This document shows, piece after piece, positions 1 to 8,721 of a stretch of DNA of 64,000 bases (the stretch's first letter is position 1; the number at the start of each line of letters is the position of its first letter). The DNA is taken from NCBI RefSeq assembly GCF_024757985.1, contig NZ_CP103289.1:2108001-2172000 (forward strand). Reading direction: 5' to 3'. Both the position numbers and the translations under genes were made by a program. Origin of the DNA: Cellulomonas sp. NS3. GTDB taxonomy: Bacteria; Actinomycetota; Actinomycetes; Actinomycetales; Cellulomonadaceae. The notes below the pieces were generated by a model. The model had not been told where the DNA came from, did not search any database, and saw only the letters and a program-made list of their open reading frames with translations.

Positions 1-2
1 TC

Positions 3-269
3 GACCCGTGGCCGGGCGGCATGGAGCTGCTGCACGACGAGGGGTTCGTGACCGTGGCGCTCGCGCTGCGCGACGACGCGCTGACGCTCGACGAGCTCGC
101 GGCCGACCCGCCCGAGCGGCTCGCGCTGATCCTCGGGGCCGAGGGGGACGGGCTCAAGGCCGAGACCATCGCGTCCGCGCGGCGGACCGTGCGGATCCCG
201 ATGGCGGGCGGGGTGGACTCGCTCAACGTGGCTGCGGCGGGGGCCGTCGCGTTCTGGGCGACGCGCTGA
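3..269 (+). CDS. TrmH/SpoU-family RNA 2'-O-methyltransferase, C-terminal fragment
   Basis: Only the last 88 or so codons are in the window; the frame is open from the left edge to a TGA at 267-269. The visible part carries two C-terminal SPOUT signatures: LILGAEGDGL and IPMAGGVDSLNVAAA. The second resembles the SLNV-AA motif of the trefoil knot that binds S-adenosylmethionine. Known members methylate the 2'-hydroxyl of tRNA or rRNA in the cytoplasm. Which RNA this one modifies cannot be told from the fragment. The family call is firm; the start and any N-terminal RNA-binding domain are outside the window. A 16-nt direct repeat overlaps its stop codon. Confidence 0.85.
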   Translation, partial: DPWPGGMELLHDEGFVTVALALRDDALTLDELAADPPERLALILGAEGDGLKAETIASARRTVRIPMAGGVDSLNVAAAGAVAFWATR

Positions 270-305
270 CGCACGGTGGCGTCCTGGCTGACGCGCTGAC
301 GCACG
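260..305. repeat. 16-nt direct repeat at the stop of the SpoU gene
   Basis: GACGCGCTGACGCACG occurs at 260-275 and again at 290-305, exactly 30 nt apart. The first copy contains the TGA stop of the methyltransferase gene. It looks like a partial 30-nt tandem duplication of the gene end. No function is evident. Confidence 0.7.
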
Positions 306-398
306 TGTGAGACGGCCGCCGCCGGGCCGGGCCGGCGCGGAGGACGTCAGGCGCAGCGGCAGCGGCGCGCGCGGGCTCGGGTGCCCACGGTCACGGGG

Positions 399-635
399 TC
401 AGACCGAGCACTCGCAGACGAGGTTGTACTCGACGACCTGGTCGCCCTCGTCGGGCCGGGCCCACGCCTCGGCCTCGGCGCGGGAGCCGAACCGCCGTCC
501 GGCGAGGCGGCCGTTGGCGAGGAGCACGCCGACCTCGATCTGCTCGCGCGGGTCGTCCAGGTCGACGGCGGGCGCGGCGGCGGTGTCGTCCGTGACGACT
601 CCGTCCGCGACGGCGGTGTCCGTGGGGGTGCTCAT
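399..635 (-). CDS. hypothetical protein, 78 aa
   Basis: A 78-residue soluble protein with no membrane segment. The N-terminal 25 residues are rich in Ala, Thr, Val and Asp and probably disordered. The rest (VGVLLANGRLAGRRFGSRAEAEAWARPDEGD and on) looks like a small compact fold with an aromatic-rich helix and ends in a Cys-x-Cys dipeptide. GGAGG lies about 9 nt before the ATG, which fixes the start. A CATACT hexamer on the minus strand at 690-695 may be its -10. It converges on the SpoU gene. I do not recognise a family. Confidence 0.6.
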   Translation of the reverse strand: MSTPTDTAVADGVVTDDTAAAPAVDLDDPREQIEVGVLLANGRLAGRRFGSRAEAEAWARPDEGDQVVEYNLVCECSV

Positions 636-943
636 CGTGCCGGCCTCCGCTCGATCCCTGGGTGCGGCGCGAGAGGCGACCGCACCTCAGTATGCGCCGT
701 GCGCCTGGACGGGTCTGGACGGCACGACGCCGACCCGTGTCGTGACCGCGCCCCGGTGTGCCGCTCACCTCGTCGTCACCGCGCCGACGCGTGCCGCTCG
801 TCGTCGGCGTCAGGTGCCGCTCGCGTCGGTGAGCGCCCGGGCCGCGGGACGGGGACGATGGGCGAGGTCGTCGCGGCGCGGTCCCGCACCGAGCGCCCGC
901 ACTGCGCGCCCGCGGTGCGTCCCGAGAGTCGAGGAGGGGCCGC
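636..943. other. 308-nt intergenic stretch, no gene seen
   Basis: This region separates the 78-aa gene from the 42-aa zinc-ribbon gene. It holds the presumed leader of the former (CATACT at 690-695, minus strand). It also has several loosely repeated pieces such as GTGCCGCTC around 757-825. Reading frames here have no ribosome-binding site and no plausible composition. I see no structured RNA. Confidence 0.5.
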
Positions 944-1072
944 GTGGTCTTGTTCAGGGCGCTGGTGTGCCGGGTCCTGGGGCACGACGCGATGAAGGTG
1001 CCGCGCGACGACGAAGGCGGCGGATACGCGTACGAGTGCCGCCGGTGCGGTGCCGCGGGCATCCGGCCCTGA
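944..1072 (+). CDS. small C-x2-C zinc-ribbon-like protein, 42 aa
   Basis: A very short gene starting with GTG at 944 behind a GAGGAGG ribosome-binding site at 931-937 and ending with TGA at 1070-1072. The protein has Cys9 in VCRVLGH, His14, and a C-terminal ECRRCG. The pattern Cys-x4-His ... Cys-x2-Cys resembles the DUF1660-type one-knuckle zinc proteins found in actinobacteria and their phages. Known members have no established role. The strong Shine-Dalgarno sequence and the metal-ligand pattern argue that it is real despite its length. It is not obviously linked to its neighbours. Confidence 0.6.
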   Translation: MVLFRALVCRVLGHDAMKVPRDDEGGGYAYECRRCGAAGIRP

Positions 1073-1244
1073 CCGGGCGTGCGCCGAGCTGCTCCGGTCG
1101 GACCGACGGCCGGTGCGAGCGTGCGGCGAGCGGCTCGGGAAGCACCCGAACCGGTTGCGATCCCCGTGCGAGCCGCCTGCGAGGGGGCGCCGCGACGCTC
1201 GTCGTGCACGGCCCCGCACGGGGGCCCGTCACGAGAGCACCACG

Positions 1245-2426
1245 ATGACCAGCACCACGACCACCACCCGCACGCACGAGCGGACGGCCACGACCGCACC
1301 CGCCGCCGTACCCCTCGCCGCGACCGACCTGATGGCCCCCCTCCCGGCGGACGCCCCCGCCGCGGCCTTCGCCGACCGGGTCCTGGCCGCTGCGCTCGGC
1401 AGCCTCGAGATCACCGCGATCCACCTCGGCGAGCGCCTCGGGTGGTACCGGGCGCTCGCGGACGACGGCCCGCTGACGTCGACCGAGCTCGCGGTCCTGA
1501 CCGGAACGGTCGAGCGGTACGCCCGGGAGTGGCTTGAGCAGCAGTCTGTCAACGGGTACGTGGAGGCGCTCGACGGGGCGGAGGTCGACGCGTCGTGGCG
1601 CCGGTTCCGCCTGCACGCGGGCGCCGCCGAGGTGCTCACCGACGTCGACAGCCTCGCGCACGTCGCCCCGCTCGCGCGGCTGCTCGCCGGGACCGGGCGC
1701 GTCGTCGACCGGCTCGTCGAGGCGTACCGCACGGGCGGCGGCGTCGGCTGGGAGGAGCTCGGGGCGGACGCGCGCGAGGCCCAGGCGGCGCTCAACCGGC
1801 CGATGTTTCTGCACCAGCTCACCCAGGAGCTGCTGCCCGCGGTGCCGGCGCTGCACGAGCGGCTGGCGGGCGGCGCGACCGTCGCGGACGTCGGGTGCGG
1901 CGAGGGCTGGTCCGCGATCGGGCTCGCGCTCGGGTACCCCGGCGTGCGGGTCGACGGGTACGACGTCGACGCGCCGTCCGTCGCCGCGGCGCGCCGGCAC
2001 GCGTCGACCGCGGGCGTTACCGACCGCGTGACGTTCACGCACGTCGACGCCGCGGCGGCCGGTGACGGGACCGCCGGCCGGTACGACGTCGTGACCGCGT
2101 ACGAGTGCGTGCACGACATGGCGGACCCCGTCGCGGTCCTCGCGGCGATGCGGCGGATGGCCGCGGACGACGCGTACGTGCTCGTGGTCGACGAGAACGC
2201 CGCGGAGGAGTTCGGCGCCCCGGCGGGCCCGGTCGAGCGGCTGCTCTACGGGTTCTCCCTCGTGTGCTGCCTGCCCGACGGGCTCAGCACCGACGGCGGG
2301 GCGGGCACCGGCACGGTCATGCGGCCCTCGGTGCTCGCGGGGTACGCGGCGCGGGCGGGGTTCTCCCGCGTCGAGGTGCTGCCCGTCGAGCACGACCTCT
2401 TCCGGTTCTACCGCCTGCACCTCTGA
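1245..2426 (+). CDS. class I SAM-dependent methyltransferase with N-terminal winged-helix domain
   Basis: A 393-residue protein from the ATG at 1245. An upstream in-frame extension is compositionally unlike coding sequence and was rejected. After a Thr-rich tail, residues 25-110 form a winged-helix-like region (LTSTELAVLTGTVERYAREW). From about 205 there is a Rossmann methyltransferase domain with motif I VADVGCGEG at 213-221 and an acidic loop (GYDVDAP) that would bind the ribose of S-adenosylmethionine. This layout matches the actinobacterial family that includes Rv2258c, whose substrates are mostly unknown. It stands alone and converges on the AfsR-like gene with 18 nt between stops. The specific substrate is not predictable. 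Confidence 0.8.
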   Translation: MTSTTTTTRTHERTATTAPAAVPLAATDLMAPLPADAPAAAFADRVLAAALGSLEITAIHLGERLGWYRALADDGPLTSTELAVLTGTVERYAREWLEQQSVNGYVEALDGAEVDASWRRFRLHAGAAEVLTDVDSLAHVAPLARLLAGTGRVVDRLVEAYRTGGGVGWEELGADAREAQAALNRPMFLHQLTQELLPAVPALHERLAGGATVADVGCGEGWSAIGLALGYPGVRVDGYDVDAPSVAAARRHASTAGVTDRVTFTHVDAAAAGDGTAGRYDVVTAYECVHDMADPVAVLAAMRRMAADDAYVLVVDENAAEEFGAPAGPVERLLYGFSLVCCLPDGLSTDGGAGTGTVMRPSVLAGYAARAGFSRVEVLPVEHDLFRFYRLHL

Positions 2427-2444
2427 GAGGGCCGGCCGCCGGTG

Positions 2445-5400
2445 TTACGCCTCGCGAAGCCGGCGCGCGGCGTCGAGGGCCGCCCGGGCGGCGGACTCGA
2501 CGTCGCGCGCAGCACCTGCGCGCACCAGGCCCGCGAGCCGGGTGTCGCCGAGGGCGCCCGCGAGCTGCTCGCGCGCGCGTGCGAGCCGCTCGCCCTCGGC
2601 GCCGAACGTGGGCGAGACGTCCGCCCCGGCGACCGCACCGAGCAGCTCCGCCGCGGCCTCGGGCGCGTCGAGCCGGCGCAGCAGGTCCACGAGGTTCCGC
2701 AGGGTCGTGAGCAGGTGGGTGCGGTCGCCGCGTTCGAGCCACCACCCGACGACGTCCTCGAACGCGACGAGCGCCTCGCGCGCCTCGCCGTGGCGGCCCC
2801 GCACGCTCGTGGCGGACACGCGCGCGACGCCGCCGAGGTACCGGTCTCCGACCGAGTCGGCGAGCGCGACCGCCCGCCCCAGCGACCGGGCGGCGCGGTC
2901 GGGGTCTACGTCGAGGTCGAGCTCTCCCTCGACGTACGCGAACCAGCCGAGCGCGGTCGGGGAGAGGTCGGGCACCGACGCGTCGAGCAGCTCCCGGTGC
3001 CGTGTCAGCTCGGCGTGGGCGGCCGGCCGGTCGCCCGCGTACGCGATCGCGAGGCTCGCCGACGCCGCCGCGATCGCCGCGTAGTGCCCGTCGCCGGCGG
3101 CGAGCGCGAGCTCCCACAGCCGCGCCGCCTGCGCCCGGCACTCCGTGAGCCGCCCGTCGTAGATCGCCGCGTCCGAGAGCACCTCGTGCGCCTGCATCCG
3201 GACCCGGTCGTCGACCGCGAGGGCGAGGGCCCGCTCCGCGCGCACCTCCGCGGCGCGCAGCTCGCCCGCCTGGAGCAGCCGGGCCGCGACACCGACGTGC
3301 GCGGCGGCGACCGCGGGGTCGTCGCCGGCGAGCCGCGGCACGAGCCGCTGCGCCCAACCGAGCACCTCGTCGTCGAGCGTCCCCACGGCGAAGACGTGCA
3401 GCGACGTGGACAGACCGCTCGCGACGCCCGGCGCGTGCTCGCGGGCCCACGCGTGCGCGGCGCGCAGCTCGGCGACGACCGACCGCAGCCGCGCGACCGC
3501 GGCGGCCTGACCGGGTCCACGGAGCGCGGCGTCGCACGCGGCGGCGACCTCGGCGAGGTGACGGGCGTGCGCCTCGTGCGGGAGCGGGCGGCGGTCCGGC
3601 CCGGCGAGGACGGCCGCCCGCACGGTGTGCAGCATCCGGTAACGCGTCCCAGGGACCGGGTGCTGGGGGTCGCCGGGCTGCGGGAGCAGGAGCGAGCGCC
3701 GCACGAGCGCCTCGACCGTCCCGCGCCCGGCGCCGACGACCGCTGCGGCGTCCGACGCCTCGACCGGTCCCGCGAACACCGGCCACCGGTGCAGGGCCTC
3801 GCGCTCGGCCGGGTCGAGGAGCGCCTCGGACCACGCGATGACCGCGCCCAGCGAGCGGTGGCGCTCGGGTGCGGCCCGGTGCGGGTGCCGCAGCGCCGCA
3901 GCGCCGTCGGCAGGCCCGAGCGCCGTGTCCGCACCGCTGCCCGCAGCCGCAGCCGGACCGGGCGCGGTGGGCGCCGGTGCGACCGGGTCGTCCGCGAGCA
4001 TCGACGCCAGCTCCGCGAGGCTCACGGTCGCGGTGCGCGCGGCCGCCATCTCGATCGCGAGTGGCAGCCCGTCGAGCGCCTGCACGACGCGGTCGACGAG
4101 CGCGACGTCGAGCGTCCCGTCGACGGGCCCCGCCGCGCCGGCCCGGTCGAGGAAGAGCCGTCGCGCCGCGGGGCCGGACGCCGTCGCCGCCGTGGCCAGC
4201 GGCGCGACGACGTGCACGTGCTCGCCCGGCACGCCGAGTCGTTCGCGGCTCGTCACCAGGACGCGCGCCCGCGCGCCCGCGAGCACGCCCTCGACGAGCG
4301 CCGCGGCGGCGTCGAGGAGGTGCTCGCCATTGTCCACGAGCACCAGCACGTCGAGGTCCCCGAGCCGGCGCAGCGCGGTCGCCGCCGGACCGGCCTCGGC
4401 GCCGAGCCCGAGCGGTGCGAGCGCGGCGGCCGGCAGCGCGGCCGCGTCGCGCACCGTGCCGAGCTCGACGACGCGCACCCCGGAGGTGAACCCGTCGACG
4501 ACCCGGCGGGCGAGCTCGAGCGCGAGCCGGGTCTTGCCGACGCCGCCCGGCCCGACGAGCGTGACGAGCCGCCCGTCCGCGAGCAGCCGGCGGAGCACGG
4601 CGAGGTCGGCGTCGCGGCCGACGAGGGACGTCGGCGGCACGGGCACGGTCGTGGCGGCAGGGCCGGGCTGCGCGCCCGTCGGGTCGGCCGCGGCGACGGT
4701 GCCGGTGGTGCCCGCCGGGGCCGAGGTCGGCGCCGCGGGTCGGACGCCCAACGCCTCGTCGTGTGCCTCCCGCAGCCCGGCGGAGGGCACCAGGCCCAGC
4801 TCGTCCAGCGCGTCGACGGCCCTGTGGAACGCGGTCGTGCCGTCCGCGGGCCGCCCCGCGGCGACGAGCGCCCGCACGAGGCCGGCCCAGGCCCGCTCGT
4901 CGGTCGGCACGTCGGCCACGAGCGCCTCGGCGAGCGGCACGGCGTCGACACCTCGTCCGGCAGCCACGAGGTGGTCCACGAGCGCCCGGCGCGCCGTGGC
5001 GCGCCGCTCCTCGAGCCGGCGAGCCTCGGCGCGCACCCCCGGCAGGTCGGCGGCGCCGCCGAACGCGGGACCGCGCCAGAGCCCGAGCGCACTCTCGGTC
5101 AGCGTCACGGCCGTCTCCGCGTCTGCGCGCTCCGCCTCCGCGAGCCACGCCTCGAACAGCGCGGCGTCGACCTGACCGTCCGCGAGGTCCAGGACGTAGC
5201 CGCCGTCGTGCGCGTGCACCGGGACGCCGAGCGTGCGGCGCAGGCGGGAGACGTGGGTGTGCAGCGTGTGCGCGGCGCTCGGCGGCGGGTCGTCCGGCCA
5301 CAGGGTGTCGACGAGGAGGTCGACGCCGACCGTGCGGCCGCGGTGCGCGACGAGGGCGGCGAGCAGCGCGCGCTGGCGGGCGCCCGCGACCGCGACCGCC

Positions 5401-5447
5401 CCGTCGTCCGTGCGCACCTCGAGGGGGCCGAGCACCCCGACGTCCAT
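2445..5447 (-). CDS. AfsR/SARP-type regulator with BTAD and NTPase domains, 1000 aa
   Basis: The N-terminus (MDVGVLGPLEVRTDDGA) is the typical start of an OmpR-like winged-helix domain of SARP regulators (residues 1-95). It is followed by a bacterial transcriptional activation domain (about 97-240). A disordered Pro/Ala/Thr linker leads to an AAA/NB-ARC-like NTPase with Walker A GPGGVGKT at 299-306 and the VLVTSRERLG sensor-like motif. The remaining 500 residues are helical and TPR-like. Known relatives activate secondary metabolism or stress genes after ATP-dependent assembly. No biosynthetic cluster is adjacent, so its targets are unknown. TAGCAT lies 7 nt before the ATG, so the mRNA is probably leaderless. 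Confidence 0.88.
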   Translation of the reverse strand: MDVGVLGPLEVRTDDGAVAVAGARQRALLAALVAHRGRTVGVDLLVDTLWPDDPPPSAAHTLHTHVSRLRRTLGVPVHAHDGGYVLDLADGQVDAALFEAWLAEAERADAETAVTLTESALGLWRGPAFGGAADLPGVRAEARRLEERRATARRALVDHLVAAGRGVDAVPLAEALVADVPTDERAWAGLVRALVAAGRPADGTTAFHRAVDALDELGLVPSAGLREAHDEALGVRPAAPTSAPAGTTGTVAAADPTGAQPGPAATTVPVPPTSLVGRDADLAVLRRLLADGRLVTLVGPGGVGKTRLALELARRVVDGFTSGVRVVELGTVRDAAALPAAALAPLGLGAEAGPAATALRRLGDLDVLVLVDNGEHLLDAAAALVEGVLAGARARVLVTSRERLGVPGEHVHVVAPLATAATASGPAARRLFLDRAGAAGPVDGTLDVALVDRVVQALDGLPLAIEMAAARTATVSLAELASMLADDPVAPAPTAPGPAAAAGSGADTALGPADGAAALRHPHRAAPERHRSLGAVIAWSEALLDPAEREALHRWPVFAGPVEASDAAAVVGAGRGTVEALVRRSLLLPQPGDPQHPVPGTRYRMLHTVRAAVLAGPDRRPLPHEAHARHLAEVAAACDAALRGPGQAAAVARLRSVVAELRAAHAWAREHAPGVASGLSTSLHVFAVGTLDDEVLGWAQRLVPRLAGDDPAVAAAHVGVAARLLQAGELRAAEVRAERALALAVDDRVRMQAHEVLSDAAIYDGRLTECRAQAARLWELALAAGDGHYAAIAAASASLAIAYAGDRPAAHAELTRHRELLDASVPDLSPTALGWFAYVEGELDLDVDPDRAARSLGRAVALADSVGDRYLGGVARVSATSVRGRHGEAREALVAFEDVVGWWLERGDRTHLLTTLRNLVDLLRRLDAPEAAAELLGAVAGADVSPTFGAEGERLARAREQLAGALGDTRLAGLVRAGAARDVESAARAALDAARRLREA

Positions 5448-5454
5448 CTGGCCG

Positions 5455-5460
5455 ATGCTA
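5455..5460 (-). promoter_or_regulatory. -10 element of the AfsR-like gene (leaderless)
   Basis: TAGCAT on the minus strand, 7 nt before the ATG at 5447. No Shine-Dalgarno sequence fits between. Confidence 0.55.
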
Positions 5461-5522
5461 CGGCGACCGGACCTCCTGCTCGCCGGCCGTCACGGCGCAC
5501 GTTCGGGCTGGTCGCCGAGGCG

Positions 5523-6278
5523 TCAGCCCAGCCGCACGCTCAGCTGGGAGCCGAGGTCGCGGTAGCCGAGCGACCGGGCGATGCGCTGCGACGCCTCGAC
5601 GCGGGCGCGCCACTGCGGCAGGAGCCCGGCGTCGAGCGCGGCCGCCGTCGCCGCGCGGGCCACGAGCCGGCCGTGGCCGTGCCCGCGGACCTCGGGCGCG
5701 GTCAGCACGGACAGGTGCGCGACGTCGCCCGGCCACGCGCGGAACCCCGCGACGGCGACGACCGCCCCGGCTCGCCGCAGGGCGAACGCCGGTGAGGTGA
5801 GCTCGGCGACGCCGCTCTCGTCGGCGTCGTCCGGCTCGACGCGGTCGAGGAGCGTGCGCAGCTCGGTGCTCGACGCGTCGAGCTCGACGACGTCCCGGAG
5901 GTCCGGGTGCGCATCGCCGGCCGCGGGAGCCGCCGGGGTGGTCCGCAGCTCGACGGTCGTCAGGCTCGCGGCGTCGAGGTACGCGAGCCGCGCGGGGCCG
6001 AGCACGTCCGCCACGGGCAGGTGCGCGCGGACCACGTCGACGTCGGTGCGCGAGCCCGGGCCCAGCGCGGTGAGGACCCGCACGCGCTCCGCGGTCGCGT
6101 CGTCGGGGGCGGTGACGAGCGCCGAGCCGTCGAGCTCGACGACGCCGACCCAGCCCGGCGGGCACAGCAGCGAGTCCGGGGCGACGGCCACGGCCACGCC
6201 GCCGTCGGTCGGGAACGGGCTCACCGACCCGGCGAGGACCTCCCACAGCCCTCGGGCGCGGTCGGCGGCACGCCTCAC
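5523..6278 (-). CDS. GNAT-family N-acetyltransferase, 251 aa
   Basis: The GTG at 6278 overlaps the TGA of the upstream deacylase gene (GTGA), so the two are probably translationally coupled. A longer in-frame extension was rejected because it lies inside that gene. The C-terminal half is a GNAT fold. VAVAGFRAW is a beta strand, LSVLTAPEVRGHGHGR is the V/R-x-x-G-x-G/A acetyl-CoA loop (around residues 190-205), and the C-terminal ARSLGYRDLG is typical. The N-terminal 150 residues are less conserved and may set substrate specificity. Coupling to a YbaK-type editing enzyme hints at amino-acid or aminoacyl-tRNA chemistry, but this is inference. Confidence 0.8.
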   Translation of the reverse strand: MRRAADRARGLWEVLAGSVSPFPTDGGVAVAVAPDSLLCPPGWVGVVELDGSALVTAPDDATAERVRVLTALGPGSRTDVDVVRAHLPVADVLGPARLAYLDAASLTTVELRTTPAAPAAGDAHPDLRDVVELDASSTELRTLLDRVEPDDADESGVAELTSPAFALRRAGAVVAVAGFRAWPGDVAHLSVLTAPEVRGHGHGRLVARAATAAALDAGLLPQWRARVEASQRIARSLGYRDLGSQLSVRLG

Positions 6279-6850
6279 GCGAGCGCCAGGCCGTCGACGA
6301 CCTCGACGCCCGGGGCGCTGCCGAGCAGGGCGCCCGGGAGGGCGATCTTGGAGCCGCGCACCCCGCTGCCGATCACCACGTACGGCCCGGCGTCCGGGTC
6401 CTGCGCCGCGACCCGGGCGTCGACGAGCACGCGGTACCCGTCGGGCAGGCCGATCGGGGTGATCCCGCCGTACTCCATGCCGGACTCGGCGGTCGCGCGG
6501 TCCATCGGCAGGAACGACGCCTTGCGGACGTCGAGCAGCCGCTTGACGGCGTTGTTGACGTCGGCGCGGGTGGTCGCGCGCACGACCGCCGCCGCGACCC
6601 GTTCGGCGCCCTCGCGGCGGCCGGCGACGAGCACGCAGTTCGCTGAGACGGCGAGCGGGACGTCGTACGCCTGCGTCATCGCGGCGGTGTCCGCGAGGTC
6701 GGGGTCGATCTGCGCGACGACGACCTGCTCCGCCACGCGCTCGTCCCGCGCGGCCCACGCGGTGATCGCGGCGGCGGTGCTCGGGGCGACGAGCTCGGGG
6801 TGGTCGACGACCGGGCGCCAGGTCAGGGTTCCGAGGGTCAGCACGGGCAT
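6275..6850 (-). CDS. YbaK/EbsC-family aminoacyl-tRNA deacylase-like protein
   Basis: A 191-residue single-domain protein. The core (SANCVLVAGRR, then ADVNNAVKRLLDVRKASFLP, then GGITPIGLPDGYRVLVD) matches the YbaK/ProX editing fold. The Lys of NNAVKRLL and the GGITP loop correspond to conserved substrate-site elements. Known members hydrolyse mischarged aminoacyl-tRNA (for example Cys-tRNA-Pro) in trans. Substrate preference here is not evident. The start is set by TACCCT at 6857-6862, 6 nt before the ATG, indicating a leaderless transcript. Its stop overlaps the GTG of the GNAT gene, so the two form one unit. Confidence 0.85.
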   Translation of the reverse strand: MPVLTLGTLTWRPVVDHPELVAPSTAAAITAWAARDERVAEQVVVAQIDPDLADTAAMTQAYDVPLAVSANCVLVAGRREGAERVAAAVVRATTRADVNNAVKRLLDVRKASFLPMDRATAESGMEYGGITPIGLPDGYRVLVDARVAAQDPDAGPYVVIGSGVRGSKIALPGALLGSAPGVEVVDGLALA

Positions 6851-6856
6851 GGCGTC

Positions 6857-6862
6857 AGGGTA
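6857..6862 (-). promoter_or_regulatory. -10 element of the ybaK-like gene (leaderless)
   Basis: TACCCT on the minus strand, 6 nt before the ATG at 6850. Confidence 0.55.
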
Positions 6863-6910
6863 ACGACCGGCCAGGGGAGGGGCGGCGGGAACGGGCGGGC
6901 GGGCACCCTC

Positions 6911-7564
6911 TCAGTCCACGAGCCCCGCACGGAACGCGGTGATCGCGATCTGCACGCGGTTCGTGACGCCGAGCTTGTCGAACAGGTGCGTCACGTGGCT
7001 CTTCACGGTGGCCTCGGTGACGTGCAGCAGCACCGCGACCTCGGCGTTCGAGCGGCCGCGGCCGATCTCGACGACGACCTCCCGCTCGCGCGCCGTCAGC
7101 ACCTCGAGCGCCGTGAGGGCGTCCCGCCGGCGGCCGGTGCGCTCCTGCGTCACGACGCGCTCGACGACCCGGCGCGTCACCGCGGGCGAGAGCACCGCGT
7201 CCCCGGCGGCCGCGCGGCGGACCGCGTCGATGAGGTCGCGCGGGGGAGTGTCCTTGAGCAGGAAGCCCGCGGCGCCGGCCTCGAGCGCGCGGAAGACGTC
7301 CTCGTCGGTGTCGAACGTCGTGAGCACCACCACGGCCGGCGGGTCGGGCGTCGCGTGCAGCGCCACGGTCGCGGCCAGCCCGTCGAGCCGCGGCATGCGC
7401 AGGTCCATCAGGACGACGTCGGGCCGGCCGCGGCGTACCGCGTCGAGCGCGGCCTGCCCGTCGGGTGCCTCGCCGACCACCGTCAGGTCGCCGGCCGTCT
7501 CGAGGATGAGGCGCAGGCCCGCGCGCACGAGCTGCTCGTCGTCGACGAGCAGGACCGCGGTCAC
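6911..7564 (-). CDS. NarL/FixJ-type response regulator
   Basis: A 217-residue response regulator. The receiver domain has acidic residues at 8-10 (VDDE), phospho-acceptor Asp54 (VLMDLRMP), a Thr switch (LTTF, 82-83) and Lys104 (LLKDTPP). A LuxR-type helix-turn-helix follows at about 150-210 (LTAREREVVVEIGRGRSN, then VTEATVKSHV). I chose GTG at 7564 because it overlaps the kinase stop (GTGA), implying translational coupling; a longer start lies inside the kinase gene. It forms a two-component system with the kinase upstream. An imperfect inverted repeat between the kinase and the divergent serine hydrolase gene is a candidate binding site. Confidence 0.93.
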   Translation of the reverse strand: MTAVLLVDDEQLVRAGLRLILETAGDLTVVGEAPDGQAALDAVRRGRPDVVLMDLRMPRLDGLAATVALHATPDPPAVVVLTTFDTDEDVFRALEAGAAGFLLKDTPPRDLIDAVRRAAAGDAVLSPAVTRRVVERVVTQERTGRRRDALTALEVLTAREREVVVEIGRGRSNAEVAVLLHVTEATVKSHVTHLFDKLGVTNRVQIAITAFRAGLVD

Positions 7565-8685
7565 CGCCCGGCCTCGGTGGGCTCGTCCCCGCACGGCACG
7601 ACGGCGTGCACGCGCCACCCGCCGTCCGGCGCACGACCCGCGGCGAACGTGCCACCGGCGAGCCGGACGCGCTCCGCGAGCCCGACGAGCCCCGAGCCCG
7701 ACCCCGGCAGGTCGAGGCCCACCGGCACGCCGGCCGGGTTGGTCACTGTCACGGTCGCCTCGCCGGGCGAGCGGCGCACGCGCACGGCGACCGGTGCGCC
7801 GGGCGCGTGCCGGCGCGCGTTGGTGAGCGCCTCCTGCACGACGCGGTGCACGACGGCGGCCGTCCGGGCCGGCAGGTCGCCGGGGTCGAGGTCGAGCTCG
7901 ACCCGCTCACCGGCGCGCTCGGCGGCCGCGACGAGCCCGGCGAGGTCGACCGGACCGACCGGGCCGCCCGGGCCCGCGGGCGGCTCGTCCGGCCCGCGCA
8001 GCACACCCAGCACGTCCCGCAGCTCCTGCAGGGCCTCCCGGGCCGTCCCGCGGATCAGCGCGGCCGCGTCGCGCACCCGCGCGTCCTCGGCGCCCGGGCC
8101 GACCTCGAGCGCGCCCGCGTGCAGCGCGACGAGCGTGACCTTGTGCGCGAGCACGTCGTGCATCTCGCGGGCGATGCGGGCGCGCTCGGCGGCACGTGCC
8201 TGCTCGTCGCGCAGCCCGCGCTCGACCTCGGCCTGCCTCGTCTCCGCCTCGCGTGCCGCGCGCAGCTCCCGCCGCGTCGCCGCGTGCACGCCCGCGCCCA
8301 CCAGGGTGGCCGTCACGAGGGCGGCCCAGACCGCGTCCTGCGCGTCGAGCCGCCCCTCGTCGAGCCGCCACCAGCCGGCCAGGCCCGACCAGCCGGCGGC
8401 CGCCACGACCGGGAGAGCGCGGCGCGGGGCGCGCGCGCCACCCGACCACAGCCCGACGGCCAGGGGCAGGGGGTTGCCCGAGAGCGCGTACGCCGCGGCG
8501 CCCACCACGGCCGCCGTGACGGGGCGGACCCGGCGCACGAGGAGCGCGACGCTGCCGAGCGCCCCGGCCGCGCCGATCACGACCGCGGGCACGGCGGACC
8601 AACCGCCGCGCGCCGCCATCGCGGTCAGGAGGAGCGACGCGACCACGAGCGCGGTGTCGAGGGTGCGGTCCCGGGACGGTGGCAT
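7561..8685 (-). CDS. NarL-type sensor histidine kinase
   Basis: A 374-residue kinase beginning at the ATG at 8685; a much longer upstream extension is low-complexity antisense of the hydrolase gene and was rejected. Residues 12-135 contain four or more hydrophobic segments, so the sensor is in the membrane with little outside. A HisKA_3 dimerisation helix carries REMHDVLAHKV with phospho-accepting His176. Then come an N box (VVQEALTNARRHA) and a G-box region (GSGSGLVGLAERV). It would phosphorylate the overlapping response regulator. The signal is unknown. TACGCT 7 nt upstream indicates a leaderless transcript. Confidence 0.92.
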   Translation of the reverse strand: MPPSRDRTLDTALVVASLLLTAMAARGGWSAVPAVVIGAAGALGSVALLVRRVRPVTAAVVGAAAYALSGNPLPLAVGLWSGGARAPRRALPVVAAAGWSGLAGWWRLDEGRLDAQDAVWAALVTATLVGAGVHAATRRELRAAREAETRQAEVERGLRDEQARAAERARIAREMHDVLAHKVTLVALHAGALEVGPGAEDARVRDAAALIRGTAREALQELRDVLGVLRGPDEPPAGPGGPVGPVDLAGLVAAAERAGERVELDLDPGDLPARTAAVVHRVVQEALTNARRHAPGAPVAVRVRRSPGEATVTVTNPAGVPVGLDLPGSGSGLVGLAERVRLAGGTFAAGRAPDGGWRVHAVVPCGDEPTEAGR

Positions 8686-8692
8686 GACCCCG

Positions 8693-8698
8693 AGCGTA
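8693..8698 (-). promoter_or_regulatory. -10 element of the kinase-regulator operon (leaderless)
   Basis: TACGCT on the minus strand, 7 nt before the ATG at 8685. Confidence 0.55.
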
Positions 8699-8721
8699 GG
8701 GACGTGGGCCCGGCGGGCGGA

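Noticed and set aside
2442-5795. A 1117-codon plus-strand open frame opposite the AfsR-like gene.
   Set aside because: The minus strand has winged-helix, BTAD and Walker motifs. The plus-strand frame is Arg/Gly-rich shadow sequence.
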